Positions 1-10,905 of a stretch of 64,000 nucleotides of DNA are shown here, piece after piece. Position 1 is the first letter of the stretch; the number at the start of each line of letters is the position of its first letter. Made by a program: the position numbers and the translations under genes. The DNA is taken from NCBI RefSeq assembly GCF_032452875.1, contig NC_083868.1:31352537-31416536 (forward strand). Reading direction: 5' to 3'. The stretch comes from Bos javanicus (taxonomy: Eukaryota > Chordata > Mammalia > Artiodactyla > Bovidae). The notes under the pieces were generated by a model. It was not told the origin of the DNA. It saw only the letters and a list, made by a program, of their open reading frames with translations, and made no database searches.

Positions 1-1380
1 TTCACCGTCTCCTGGAGTTTGTTCAAACTCATGTCCACTGAAACTATGATGCGATCCAATCATCTCATCCGCTGTCATCCCCTTCTCCTCCTACCTCCAA
101 TCTTCCCAATCATCAGGGTCTTTTCCAGTGAGTCAGCTCTTTACATCAGATGGCCAATGTATTGGGGGTTAATCTTAAGCATCATTCCTTCCAGAATATT
201 CCGATAGTCCTTCTCATGAATATTCAAGACTAATTTCCTTTAGTATTGACTGATTTGATCTCCTTGCAGTCCAAGAGACTGTCAAGAGTCTTTGCCAACA
301 CCACAATTCAAATGCATCAATTCTTTGGTGCTCATATTTCTTTCACATCCATACATGGTTACTGGAAAAAACACAGCTGTGCCTATATGGACCTTTGTAG
401 GAAAAGTGATATCTCTTCTTTTTAATATGCTGTCCAGGTTTGTCATAGCTTTTCTTCCAAAGAGCAAGCATTTTTAAATTTCATGGCTGCAATCACCAAC
501 TACAGTGATTTTGGAGCCCAAGAAAATAAAATCTGTCACTGTTTCCATTTTTTTTTCCTCATCTATTTGCCATGAAGTAATGGGACCAGATGCCATGATC
601 TTCATTTTCTGAATTCTGAGTTTTAAGCCAGCTTTTTTACTCTACTCTTTTACTTTCATGAAGAGGTTCTTTAGTTCTTCTTTGCTTTCTGCCATAAGCT
701 TGGTATCATCTGCATATCTGAGGTTACTGATATTTCTCCTGGAAATTGGGAATCCAGCTTGAGCTTCATCCAGCCCAGCATTTTGCATGATGTACTCTGC
801 ATATAAGTTAAATAAGCAGGGTGACAATTTGGAACCAGTCCATTGTTCCATGTCCACTTCTAACTGTTTTTTCTTGACCTGCATACAATTTTCTCATGAG
901 GCAATTAAGATAGTCTCATGTTCCCATCTCTTTAAGAACTTCCCACAGTTTGTTGTGATCCACACAGTCAAAGGTTTTAGCATAGTCAATGAAGCAGATA
1001 TTTTTCTGGAATTCTCTTGGTTTTTCTATGATCCAACAGATGTTGGCAATTTGATCTCTGGTTCCTCTGCCTTTTCTAAATCCAGTTTGAACACCTGGAA
1101 CTTTTTGGTTTACATACTGCTGAAGCCTAGCTTGAAGGATTTCGAGCATTATCTTGATAGGATGTGAATTGAGTGCAATTGTGCAGTCGTTTGGACATTT
1201 TTGTCATTGCCCATCTTTGGGATCTAACCTTTTCCAGTCCTGTGGCCACTGCTGAGTTTCCCAAATTTGCTGGCATATTGAGTGCAGCACTTTCACAGCA
1301 TCATCTTTTAGGATTAGAAATTGTTCAGCTGGAATTCCATCATCTCCACCAGCTTTGTTTATAGTGATGCTTCCTAAGCA
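1..1380 (-). mobile_element. BovB LINE (RTE clade), 3' part, cut by window edge
   Basis: The minus strand encodes consecutive, frameshifted pieces of the BovB reverse transcriptase. The upstream piece, at 1149-916, reads GVQTGFRKGRGTRDQIANIC and then a DYAKTFDCVDHNKLW block. The downstream piece, at 884-642, contains the catalytic YADD motif. Sequence nearer position 1 matches the BovB 3' region. The 3' terminus lies outside the window. The 5' limit near 1380 is a truncation point, because BovB-like sequence fades after the segment equivalent to GGDGIPAEQFLILKDDAVKVLHSIC. Several frames are needed to cover the domain, so the copy is dead. Its divergence is greater than that of the copy at 46.9 kb. 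Confidence 0.93.
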
Positions 1381-2110
1381 ACATGAGTTTCCACTATTGA
1401 AGGCCCATGGAGTTATGAATGTAATTGCTACTAACTGGTGAGTCACAAACAAGAAGTCATTTTTTTTTTTTTGTACTGCTTTTACCACACTTTATAAACT
1501 TTTTTAATTCTTAATGACACTTGTGGCAGATTCCATATGTTTATATTTACTTTGAATTATTAAAATAGAACACAATGCAGTTTGAAATTCTTAGACTGAA
1601 ATTTTAAAGTTTCATTCCTCCATGGTATAAAGTTAGGGGAAATTTAAACTGACTCTTAAATGCCTCTTTTTTATTATTTTTCTAGAACTAGTTCTCACAG
1701 TGTTAGCATTGGAGAAAAGAAGATGAAAATAGACACATAATACTTTAAGTATCTGTTTGATAGTTCTCCTGTTAATATTCACAGTTTTCATAAGCCAGTA
1801 GTCAACAATTAGTTCTATGTGTGACAGTGGTCCAAAGGGGCTACCTTTTCATGTGGATAAAAATATATATATTCTCATGTGAAAATACTCCACAAGTTTA
1901 TGGTTTTTTTTTGTTTTCATTTGTTTCCCTATTATAAGGAATCCCTTCTCTACCATGGTTGGAGTATAAGGAAGAAGATTTAAATCCCATTATTTTTTAA
2001 AATAATAGTGTGATTCTTGGAAAAGCCATGTCTTCACCTCTTTAGATGGTGAATGTGCAGTCTGCACCATTATTTTCTTTCTCCACCCTATCATCAGCCC
2101 TAAAAAATGA
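1381..2110. other. Unrecognised AT-rich DNA
   Basis: No coding, RNA or recognisable repeat signal is seen. There is a run of T at about 1460-1472. It may be the tail of an old antisense retro-insertion, but no flanking duplication was found. Confidence 0.5.
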
Positions 2111-2850
2111 ACAAAATAGAGCCATTTACAGAGACATGTGGATAGACGTAGAGAGTGTCATATATAGTGAAGCTAGTCCGAAAAACAAATATCATATAAT
2201 ACCATTTATGTGTGGGATCTAGAATAATAGCGCAGATGAATTTATTTGCAAAGCATAAATAGAGACACTGATATAGAGAATAAACTTATGAATACCAAGA
2301 GGGGGAGGGAGGCTTGGATGAATTGGGATATTGGGATTGACATACATACACTACTATGCATAAAATTTCCTGGGTGGCTCAGTGGGAAAGAATCCGCCTG
2401 CCAGTGCAGGATACGCAAGAGACGAGGGGTTGTATCCCTAGACTGAGAAGATGCCCTGGAGTAGGAAATGGCAACCCATTCCAGTATTCTTGCCTGGGAT
2501 ATCTCATCGACAGAAGAGCCTACAGTCCAAGGGATCGCAAACAGTCGGACATGACTCAGATTGAGTAAATATATTAAGCTTAAGCTAATACAGCCCATGG
2601 ATTACAAAGAGTCTGACATGACTGAAGAGACTTAGCACAGCATACAGCACAATGTATAATATGGATAATTACTGGGAACTTGCTGTATAGTACAAGGAAT
2701 TCTAATCAATGTTCTGTGGTGATCTAAAGGCAAAGGAGATCTAAAAAAGAGGGGCTATATGTATACTTATAACTGACTCACTTTGCTGTACAGCAGAAAC
2801 TAAGACAACATGATAAAGCACTATTCTTCAATAAAATTTTAAGATAGACA
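2111..2850 (+). mobile_element. L1 LINE 3' end, interrupted by a Bov-tA SINE
   Basis: Two pieces (about 2111-2366 and 2650-2850) match the L1 3' untranslated region in order. The first corresponds to the conserved block around the end of ORF2 (nucleotides equivalent to 'gtgaagtaagtcagacagag', diverged here). The second carries the 'tgctgtatagtacaaggaa' and 'tcactttgctgtacagcag' blocks, and its 3' end is the 'caataaaatttt' at about 2831-2841. It is a 5'-truncated old copy with no open frame. Confidence 0.8.
2367..2649 (+). mobile_element. Bov-tA SINE inserted in L1
   Basis: The tRNA-like head begins 'ttcctgggtggctcag', followed by 'aagaatccgcctgcc' and a Bov-A body ending 'cagtcggacatgactcag' near 2555. 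A second partial Bov-A tail follows (about 2590-2640). Flanks 'actatgcataaaat' (2353-2366) and 'acaatgtataatat' (from about 2650) look like a diverged target duplication, and the L1 sequence resumes right after. The element is therefore younger than the L1. Confidence 0.8.
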
Positions 2851-2879
2851 AAGAACAGAATTTTTATCATTATTATACC

Positions 2880-3012
2880 ATGATGGCATCACAGATTCAA
2901 TGGACATGAGTTTGAGCAGCTCCAGAAGATACTGAAGGACAGGGAAGCCAGAAGTGCTGCAGTTTGTGGGGCTGCAAAGAGTCAGACATGACTTAGCAAC
3001 TTAACAACAACA
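2880..3012 (+). mobile_element. BovB 3' terminal fragment
   Basis: The sequence runs from 'gatggcatcacagattcaat' through 'ggacatgagtttgagc' to 'agagtcagacatgact', which is the terminal segment of BovB in sense orientation. It ends with an 'acaac' type microsatellite instead of poly(A), as expected for RTE elements. It is strongly 5'-truncated. Confidence 0.85.
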
Positions 3013-3189
3013 TCATAAATTATAAGAATTTTATGAAGCAAAATGCTAAATTCAAGAAGAATGCAAGAATGAATTCTTGCATTAAACTGCATTTAATTCT
3101 GGCATTTAATTAAATAATTGAAATATTTGTTTTCAAAGCAAGTTTCTTGACAGACCTCAGATACCTTGATTTTTAAGGCCATTGTCTAT

Positions 3190-3226
3190 GTTGCTTCCCT
3201 GGTGGCTAAGACGGTAAAGAATCTGA
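3190..3226 (+). mobile_element. Bov-tA head scrap
   Basis: The short block 'gcttccctggtggctaagac' followed by 'ggtaaagaatctg' matches the first 37 or so bases of Bov-tA. Nothing of the body remains. The match is short but specific. Confidence 0.6.
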
Positions 3227-6200
3227 AAGAAAAACATTTTTATAAAAATAATTATATTCAAGAGATTGTATTTGGCTTACTCATTTTGTGTGTAAACACT
3301 AAGTTAGTAGAAGCCAGAGAATGGAATTTTCTGTATCTGTTCAATTCAGTTGTAGTCTCTTAACAATACACACCCTCTCATAACTCCTATAATTTAAATA
3401 AATATACCAAGTGTCTATAGCTCACAATCAATGACTATAAAAAGAAAAATCAAAGAAATGATAAAGGGAAAAAAAAAGTATGGCATTGACTAGAGAAATT
3501 AAGCAGCAAGTGGTAATTTTGGAAAAGGGTAAAACACAGTGATTAAAGATTACATATTTATGGGCTGAAATAGATCTGAAGAGATTTCTGTAAACAAAAG
3601 GAAGATCTATTCTTCAGTTACTCTATAATCCTTTGACTCAGCTATTCTAAGATAAAGAGAATTGCTCTCAATTGACTAATAAAACTGTAATCCTTGACTA
3701 ATAAAACTATAATCCACTCAAGAGAGAAAATTCTCACTCTTTCAGAGTCTGAATGCTAAGAGATGGACTTAAAAAAGTGAAAGATAAAAACTAGAATATG
3801 ATTCATATCTGTAAGGTAATCTTAATAATAGTGAGGCTTGAAGTATTCAAAATGTTAAGATCTTGAAATATATAAGCTGTTCATATATAGTTGAGTAAAT
3901 ACTACTATCTATATAATTGTGTTGGAAGTTTGGGATCAATTTGATTACAGTTTACTATTTTAAGCTTATACACAGAAATACTACAAAATATAAAAATCAT
4001 GTAGATCCCAGTAATGGCAGGGTTGCAATATTTTGTCTCCATATATGTAAATACTAAAAATTAGGAATTGAAATCCCATAACTGTGATAGAATCCCCCGT
4101 GTTTCACCTTCAACAAATGTAAAAATGATGCTAAATTGTAGATCCCACCTCCCTTGTATGTGTAAATATAGCCCTTTACAAAAGTTTTATAGAAGTAATA
4201 AGGCAATTTCTTCATTGAACATCACCAAAATGAATTTACACGTTAGGGAGGATCTTTTGTTGACTGGAGAAATTTCATGGGCTATAGACTTGCAATATTA
4301 AGCTATTTCCATATTCTGTTAATGGCTTCTCAGATAAGGCTTTGTACGGTAAATATTGTACTTCTCACATTTTTATGTTCTAGATAAAAAAATAAGAAAA
4401 TTGTCTTATATGTTCTCTTCAAGTGTTTAAAACATTTCTTTAATTTTTTCCACAAGTCTTCTGGGAGGTACAAGCAGCTTATTAAAGGTTTTGAAATTAT
4501 TCACACAAGTCATTTATTGCTTTTTTTGCTAAAATTCTTTCCCTTTCTCTTTTGATTGCTTCTTTTCCTTCTTTTCTGATTATTCCCTTGTTGGACAATG
4601 TTTCATGCTACTAAGAAATATAAGGTTATTTTTATCACAGAAGAATATGAATAACGATTCAAAACATATTTCAATTTATTTAGCCTTTTCTGGGATAAAG
4701 TCCAATTACACCTTTTCAAGTATGCCCTAGTTAATACTATGCCTGCATTGAACTTTCGAGATATGTTTTATGATAAAGAGCCATTTAAGGAGTGTATATG
4801 GGTGTGTGCTGATTTTAAGGAACTGTTTTAGTTACTATTTTCTTTTGCCAATTAGTCTTCACTGCATAATCTGTGTATACATATAAACAGAATACATTTT
4901 TTAAAAAAATCACATTAAGCAAATGAGCACTTTGTAAACACAATTTGTTTTATCAGTGCTCATATTCATTGTAATTGCTCACTATATTTAGATGACAAAA
5001 TAATTTAAACTGACTACTGGAGTAAACCTTCATATTTTTCTAATTTGCAACATACAATCAATTTATTAATTTTATTAAAGAATATTTTTTTACAACATTT
5101 GTGAATGCCTAAATACAATAAAGTTTAGATGTAACAAATTTAAAACACAATTTCAAATTTTAATAATAAAGCTTAGGTACTTTATCCTAACCACAAATAT
5201 ACCAATATTCATAAGGGCAGGTCCTTAAAACAAGTAAATATTAGTTCAAAAATTTGTAAGAATTATCTTTTGGTTCTAGATGTTTCTATCCCAGGTTGGA
5301 TTATGTAGAATATGAGCCTTGCCCTTTTCCTAATGCAACTCCTTCTGTCATTTATCTCCCTTTAATCATGCTTTTTCTGACACTAAAGAAGTTGCCTTAT
5401 TTCTATTTATTGAAACTATCAACTTTTAGTGGATAACTCTTGGTAAACATAATTGAACTCATAGTCATAGGACCTTAAATATGTGATTCAGAGTAAACAG
5501 AACACCTCATTGAGTATAGAAAATAATAACTAGTTATCTGTATATTGGGCAAAATAAAATTCATTTTTATTTGTAAATATTTCAGGACTCTTCAATGCTA
5601 CTTGAAGTATGGAATTCAAAAAAATAAATCTCTATATTCAATGTACTTATGTGTTTTTCATTTAATTAAGATAATAAATTTTGTGACTATTTGTTACTGA
5701 AGAAACTTTTAATTGATTATTTTGAAAATGCATAGCTGGTTAACAGCCTTGAGTAAGGGTAGAGGGGAGAGAATAGCAGGGTACTCCTTTGGGGGGAGTG
5801 TTTTAATTGTAAATTAAATATATTAAATAAATTATATTAATATACCCTTCATTTAAAATTTTAATAAATAATATAGTCTCAGCAGCTTTAATAACTCATG
5901 CTTCCTCCCCCCAAAATTAAATAATTATCCTACAACAGGAGGGGTATTTTACTAATTATTCTTCTCATTCTCATTGTTTAGATATGAGATGTAAAAAATG
6001 ATTTTTGAAAAGCTGATGTACAACACCTTAATCATGTATTCTCAAGTTCAGATTATCTGCCAAAATCTGCCAGATACAATTTGCATTTGATTAGTCCTTT
6101 GAATTCAAACTTGTTCATAAATAAAATGACTTCATGGTCAAAAATCACTTGACAAAATTCTACTGTTTATTATAATGAGGTCACCTATATTATATAACTT

Positions 6201-6295
6201 AGTTATCAGAAAAAACATAAACCAGAATATAAGACTACAGGCCATGATTAATGTAGTGCCACTATTTCCTTCCTGACCCCTTGTCATTAGAGTCC
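3227..6295. other. About 3 kb without recognised elements
   Basis: The DNA is AT-rich with only short random frames and no splice-bounded conserved frame that I could recognise. A 22-bp tandem duplication sits at 3672-3715. Highly degraded ancient repeats could be present below what can be seen by eye. Confidence 0.5.
3672..3715. repeat. 22-bp tandem duplication
   Basis: The unit 'ttgactaataaaactgtaat' plus 'cc' is followed directly by a second copy that differs at one position (g to a). This is a simple local duplication. Confidence 0.9.
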
Positions 6296-6440
6296 AGAGT
6301 TGTAAATGTGTCATAGTTTACACGGCACCAGCACAACCATCTTATTTGATTCTCAAAATCACCTAATGAGGAAGACTTATGATAGCCCAGATATCCAGAC
6401 AAGACTTCCAAGAATAAGAGTTTAAATCTATGTGAGCCTG
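6296..6440 (-). mobile_element. MIR-like SINE remnant
   Basis: The segment resembles the antisense 3' half of the mammalian-wide MIR SINE: 'catcttatttgattctcaaa', then 'cacctaatgaggaagac', then a faint 'aataagagtttaaat' block. It is heavily diverged and could be another ancient SINE or L2. Confidence 0.45.
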
Positions 6441-6446
6441 GCCCTT

Positions 6447-7436
6447 ATGTTGTTTAGTTGAGTCTGACTCTTTGTGACTCCATGGACTGCAGCATACCAG
6501 GCTTCCCCTGTCCTTCACAATCTCCTGGAGTTTGCTCAAGTTCGTGTCCATTGAGTCAGTGATGCTGTCTAACAATTTCATCTCTCTCTCACCTCTTTCT
6601 TATTTTGCATTCAATCCTTCCTACATCTGTGGGTAAGACTGACTCATTTTCCATTGAGTCAGCTCTTCGCATCAGGCGGCCAAGTAATGGAACCTCAGCT
6701 TCAGCCTTTCCAATGAGCATTCAAGGTTGAATTCCTTTAGGATTGACTGGTTTGATCTCCATGCAGTCCAAGGGACTCTCAGGAGTCTTCTCCAGCATCA
6801 CAATTTGGAAGCATCTATTCTTCGGCACTCAGGCTTCTTTATACTTCAGCTCTCACATCCGTACGTGACTAATAGAAACACCATAGCTTTGACTATATGG
6901 ACCTTAGCTGGAAAAGTAATGTCTCTGCTTTTTAACATGAAATCTAGATTTACCACAGCTTTCCTTTCAAGGAACAAGTGTCTTTTAATTTCATGGCCCC
7001 AGTCATCATCCACAGTGATTTTGGGGCCGAAAAAAATAAAGTTCCTCACTGTATCCATTGTTTCCCCATCTGTTTGCCATGAAGTGATGGGACCGGATGC
7101 CATGACCTTAGTTTTTTATTAAGTTTGATTGAGTTTTAAGACAGCTTTTTCACTCTGTTTCACTCTCATCAAGAGCCTCTTTGGTTTCTCTTTCTGCCAT
7201 TAGAGTGTTGATATTTCTCCCAGCAATCTTGATTCTACCTCATGATTCATTCTGCCCAATATTTTGCATGATGTACTCTGCATATAAATTAAATAAGCAG
7301 GGTTACAATACTCAGCCTTATCACACTCCTTTCCCAATTTTGAACCAGTTCACTATTCCATGTCCAGTTCTAACTGTTACTTTTTGAGCTACATACAGGC
7401 TTCTCAGGAGACGCAGACAGGTAAGATGGTTTGGCC
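6447..7436 (-). mobile_element. BovB LINE, 3' 1 kb
   Basis: This is antisense BovB from the 3' terminus (left end) into the reverse-transcriptase region. Minus-strand frames at 7103-6846 read GPITSWQTDGETMDTVRNFI and then FGPKITVDDDWGHEIKRHL, the segment downstream of the catalytic motif. Near 7192-7220 the sequence jumps from the 'tctgccat' block to 'gttgatatttctcc'. This removes the stretch that should encode YADD, so the enzyme is inactivated by deletion as well as by frameshifts. Confidence 0.93.
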
Positions 7437-7837
7437 CTCAAGAATATTGTTTATTATAGATAATTCCTGTTACAGGGCAATTGTTTTAAATAGCCAAATC
7501 AAGTATGCAGGAGAATACTGATAATACAAAAACGGCAGAAAATCTGAAAATATCCTTCTTCCTGTTGACAGTTATTGTTATCAATCTCCCCACCCCACTT
7601 TCTTCCTATAGTTTTTGGAACAGATTTCAAGAGTTAATGCTTGCTTCAGTGTGGCACTTCCCAGTTAGTCTGTCTCTTCTACTTTTGAATGTGTCCTGCC
7701 TATAATTCTGTGACTATTGTATCTTTCCCCTGCACCCACAACCCATTATGAAATGTCTCTGTGTAAGGAGAGAAAGTCCGCTTTGGTTCATACCAGGTGA
7801 TCTAGTGGAAGAATCAAGTTACTTTCTGTTTCTACCT
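7437..7837. other. Unrecognised DNA
   Basis: There is a short open frame of 66 codons at 7505-7705 with no recognisable domain and no supporting signals. I treat it as chance. Confidence 0.5.
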
Positions 7838-7950
7838 TCAAGGAAGCCCTGCTGCTGCTAAGTCACTTCAGTCGTGTCTGATTCTGTGCGACCCCACAGA
7901 CGGCAGCCCACCAGGCTCCCCCGTCCCTTCCTTCTCCATCAAGGAAGCCC
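7838..7950 (-). mobile_element. BOV-A2-type single Bov-A unit with target duplication
   Basis: One Bov-A unit (7850-7938) lies in antisense, starting 'gctgctgctaagtcacttca' and ending 'ccttctcc'. It is flanked by a perfect 12-bp direct repeat, 'tcaaggaagccc', at 7838-7849 and 7939-7950. BOV-A2 is normally a dimer of this unit. Here about 90 bases are left, so it is either a monomer or a copy that lost one unit. Confidence 0.88.
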
Positions 7951-9260
7951 AGTTTACTCAATTATTTGGATCTGTCTTTACTATGCTAGGGAACAAGAGT
8001 TTATTTAAACATAGTATTTTATTGAAATTGTCTATGTTTTCTTTTCTATTTTTCTTTCCTTTTTCCAGTATAACTCAATGCTCCAAATTGGAAAATATGG
8101 TTCTCAGGTAAGTTGAGAAGGAATTTTGGCGAAGAAAATAATAGTTTTCTTTCTAAAAACTAAACAAATAAGATACATACAGATTAATTGGGTTCTTATC
8201 CCCAGTTGTCTGGTGCTAACACATAACCACAAAATTATGTACTAGCCTGATATCACTGTTAAGACTAGAATCAGAGCAATACAAAAGATTCTACTTATCA
8301 ATGTCACTGTAGTCCTAGTACAAATTAGTAGCTAAGGCCAAAAGTACGAACCCTGTGATTCTTCAGAGACAGACAACATCAGAAGACACAGAGAGTCAGA
8401 AACAGTAGAGGAAAAATCGATAAAGAATAAGATAGACTGAGTACTAAGTACTATTGAAGCCTGAAGAAAAGACAGTAAAATTCTTGCTTTATTTTTTCAA
8501 TCACCTACTTGAGTATATTAACAAATAATTATATGTCATATTTTTACTTTGATATTGATATCGCAATGCTGTGTTCACTTAAATATCAAGTTTTGCCAAA
8601 ACTTGACAGAATCACAGGGAACATTAACCTGAATACTTTTTTGTTTTGATTACTGTCTTTATACTATAGCTAATTACGGGATCCATGTGGTGAGAAACCA
8701 TGTCTTATCCCTTACCAAATGTATATCACTATCACTTAGGATGGAAGTCAATATGACTGTATCAAATTGACTGAAATCTCACTGTTTAAATATAACAAAT
8801 ATTTTAGACTCATGAAGGTCTTCTGAGAATTAGAAGGATCTTTAGAACTACATTGTTCCAATCAATTACTCATGAATCTAGACTGCTTTTATTTTATGTC
8901 CTGTAATATCAATGGTAGCTTTTAGCTCTCCCAGAAGGGAATATAATGAGAGTTGTCATGTTGTGACTCTAAGTAATTTCACTCAGAAGTGATACATGGC
9001 CCTGACAAACTTCAAAGAGGCTGGAGGAATATGGGGAAACGTGGGTATTTTTGTGGGCCTTGAATATGTTTATAATATTTGATAAATAACTGAAGCATAT
9101 TAGGCACTAGATAATTGGTACCAGACAATTGTTTGTATAACAAATGTACTAGTGAAAGATACTTTCTCCATAAAATATGCTGATTTCTCAATAATTTGAC
9201 TAAATAATGATATAAATGTTTAAAATACAACTCTTCTACAGTCAGTTGCAAAGTAGGTTA
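7951..9260. other. Unrecognised AT-rich DNA
   Basis: No recognised repeat or gene. The minus-strand 79-codon frame at 9012-9251 has no family resemblance that I can see. Confidence 0.5.
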
Positions 9261-9263
9261 ATT

Positions 9264-9382
9264 TAGTGAAGTGAAAGTCGCTCAGGCATGTCAGGACTGT
9301 TTGCGACCTCATGGAGTATACAGTCCACGAAATTCCACAGGCCAGAATACTGGAGTGGGTAGCCTTTCCCCTCTCCAGGGGT
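9264..9382 (-). mobile_element. Bov-tA/Bov-A fragment
   Basis: Antisense Bov-A body: 'gtgaaagtcgctcaggcatg', then 'gaatactggagtgggtagcc' and 'ctctccagggg'. The tRNA-like head is missing because the element is truncated at its 5' end. Confidence 0.82.
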
Positions 9383-9430
9383 TAATTCTGTATTCTAATT
9401 CAAATATATGGTTCACAATGTAGAGTTCTT

Positions 9431-9950
9431 CCTTTACACATTGACGCCCCTGGTGGCTCAGACGGTAAAGAATCTGCCTGCAATGCAGGACACCCAGATT
9501 TGACCCCTGTGTCAGAAAGATCCCCTGCATAAGGGAATGGTAACCCACTTCAGTGGGGAAGGCAATGGCATCCCACTCCAGTACTCTTGCCTGGAAAATC
9601 CCATGGACGGAGGAGCCTGGTAGAGTGGAGTCCATGGGGTCGCTAAGAGTCAGACACAACTGAGCGACTTCACTTTCACTTTTCACTTCCATGCATTGGA
9701 GAAGGAAATGGCAACCCACTCCAGTGTTCTTGCCTGGAGAATCCCAGGGACGGGAAAGCCTGGTGGGCTGCCATCTATGGGGTCGCACACAGCGTGGGAC
9801 ACGACTGAAGCGAATTAGCAGAAGCAGCAGCAACCCACTCCAGCATTCCCTCCAGTAAAATCCCATGGGCAGAGGATCTTGGCGGGCTATAGGCCATGGA
9901 GGTCACAAAGAGTTGGCCACGATTGAGTGACTAACACTTTCCTTTACACA
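9431..9950 (+). mobile_element. Bov-tA SINE carrying a nested BOV-A2
   Basis: The Bov-tA head, 'cccctggtggctcagacggt', starts near 9445. The body is split at 'aacccacttcagt' and resumes at 'aacccactccagc' after the BOV-A2. The whole unit is bounded by a perfect 10-bp repeat 'cctttacaca' at 9431-9440 and 9941-9950. Nesting shows that this Bov-tA landed before the BOV-A2 it contains. Confidence 0.9.
9554..9831 (+). mobile_element. BOV-A2 SINE nested in Bov-tA
   Basis: A complete dimer: the left unit begins 'ggggaaggcaatggcatccc', the right unit begins 'ggagaaggaaatggc', and the tail is 'agcagaagcagcag'. The flanks 'aacccacttcag' and 'aacccactccag' are near-identical host Bov-tA sequence and act as the target duplication. 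Many CpGs of the consensus are retained, which points to a fairly young copy. Confidence 0.93.
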
Positions 9951-10092
9951 CTACATTGGGAAACTACTCTATATGTAGTATTTAAATCTGTATACTATGA
10001 TGCTAAACAGTGTCCCAACTATGTAAAAATCCGTCAGGTGTTTCAGACTTATTTTCTCTGGGAAACTCAAAGACAGGCACTCTATTCATACT

Positions 10093-10318
10093 CATAATTA
10101 GAGTGTGTGCGCATGCTCAGTCCTGTCCAACTCTTTGGCGACCCCATGGGCTGTAGCTGCCTGGCTCCTCTGTCCATCCAAGCAAGAATACTGGAGCCAG
10201 TTGCCATTTCCCAATTCAGGGGATCTTTCTGACCCAGGGATTGAACCCGCATCTATAGTGTCTCCTGCATTGCAAGCAGATTCTTTACAACTGCAACCCC
10301 TGGGAAGCCACATAATAA
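10093..10318 (-). mobile_element. Bov-tA SINE
   Basis: Antisense full-length Bov-tA: 'catgctcagtcctgtccaac' at one end and 'gattctttacaactgcaacc' plus 'cctgggaagcc' (head) at the other. The weak flanking repeat 'cataatta' / 'cataataa' (10093-10100, 10311-10318) may be the target duplication. Confidence 0.9.
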
Positions 10319-10401
10319 TAATAAGAATAGGCCTTCTAAATACCTAGCTTCTTTTCTGGTGCACACATAAAGTAGATCGTGAGGTCTATAAAAACGTGTT
10401 C

Positions 10402-10691
10402 ACTGTTGACCTGGGAGAAGGCAATGGCACCCCACTCCAGTACTCTTGCCTGGAAAATCCCATGGACGGAGGAGCCTGGTGGGCTACAGTCCATGGGGTC
10501 GCTAAGAGTCGGACACGACTGAGCGACTTCACTTTCATGCATTGGAGAAGGAAATGGCAACCCACTCCAGTGTTCTTGCCTGGAGAATCCCAGGGACGGG
10601 GGAGCCTGGCAGGCTGCTGTCTATGGGGTCGCACAGAGTCGGACACGACTGAAGCGACTTAGCAGCAGCAGCAGCAGCAACTGTTGACCTG
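10402..10691 (+). mobile_element. BOV-A2 SINE, young, perfect 12-bp target duplication
   Basis: A complete dimer (10414-10679) ends in an (AGC)n tail of about six units. The flanks 'actgttgacctg' at 10402-10413 and 10680-10691 are identical. CpG sites throughout both units ('gtcgct', 'cggacacgac', 'gaagcgac') are intact, making this the youngest-looking SINE in the window. Open frames across it on both strands are SINE consensus, not genes. Confidence 0.97.
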
Positions 10692-10734
10692 ACCAGGAAA
10701 TGTGACAAAAATTATAGTTACATACTATTCATTG

Positions 10735-10905
10735 ATAGTGGTTGAAAATACAGACTGAAATTAAATTCCAGTTCTGTTATTTCTTGGTTATGCAATACTA
10801 GTCAAGTTATCTATAGGAATATTGAGGCAAGTTGAGGGAATTTATTGAAATACTTTTTAACAGTGCTTGGCACAGACTAAGAATTTTCAAAAGTTAAGTA
10901 TTAGT
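10735..10905 (+). mobile_element. MIR SINE
   Basis: Diverged MIR in sense: a 'gactgaaattaaattccagt' block (the MIR B-box side), 'actagtcaagttatct', and the 3' 'cagtgcttggcacagactaa' signature. It is typical of ancient mammalian-wide copies. Confidence 0.72.

Noticed and set aside
642..1149. Apparent reverse-transcriptase gene on the minus strand
   Set aside because: It is a BovB retrotransposon fragment broken into several frames, not a host gene or a bacterial retron or group II intron.
9309..9866. 185-codon open frame on the minus strand
   Set aside because: It runs across the BOV-A2 and both Bov-tA parts. SINE consensus is naturally open in some frames, and similar peptides recur at each BOV-A2 in the window.
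10386..10662. Overlapping 74-88 codon frames on both strands
   Set aside because: They lie within the BOV-A2 SINE at 10414-10679. They are consensus translation, not a gene.
9264..10691. Regularly recurring similar blocks that might suggest a repeat array or CRISPR
   Set aside because: The recurring units are Bov-A family SINEs in both orientations with individual target duplications, and there are no short uniform spacers.
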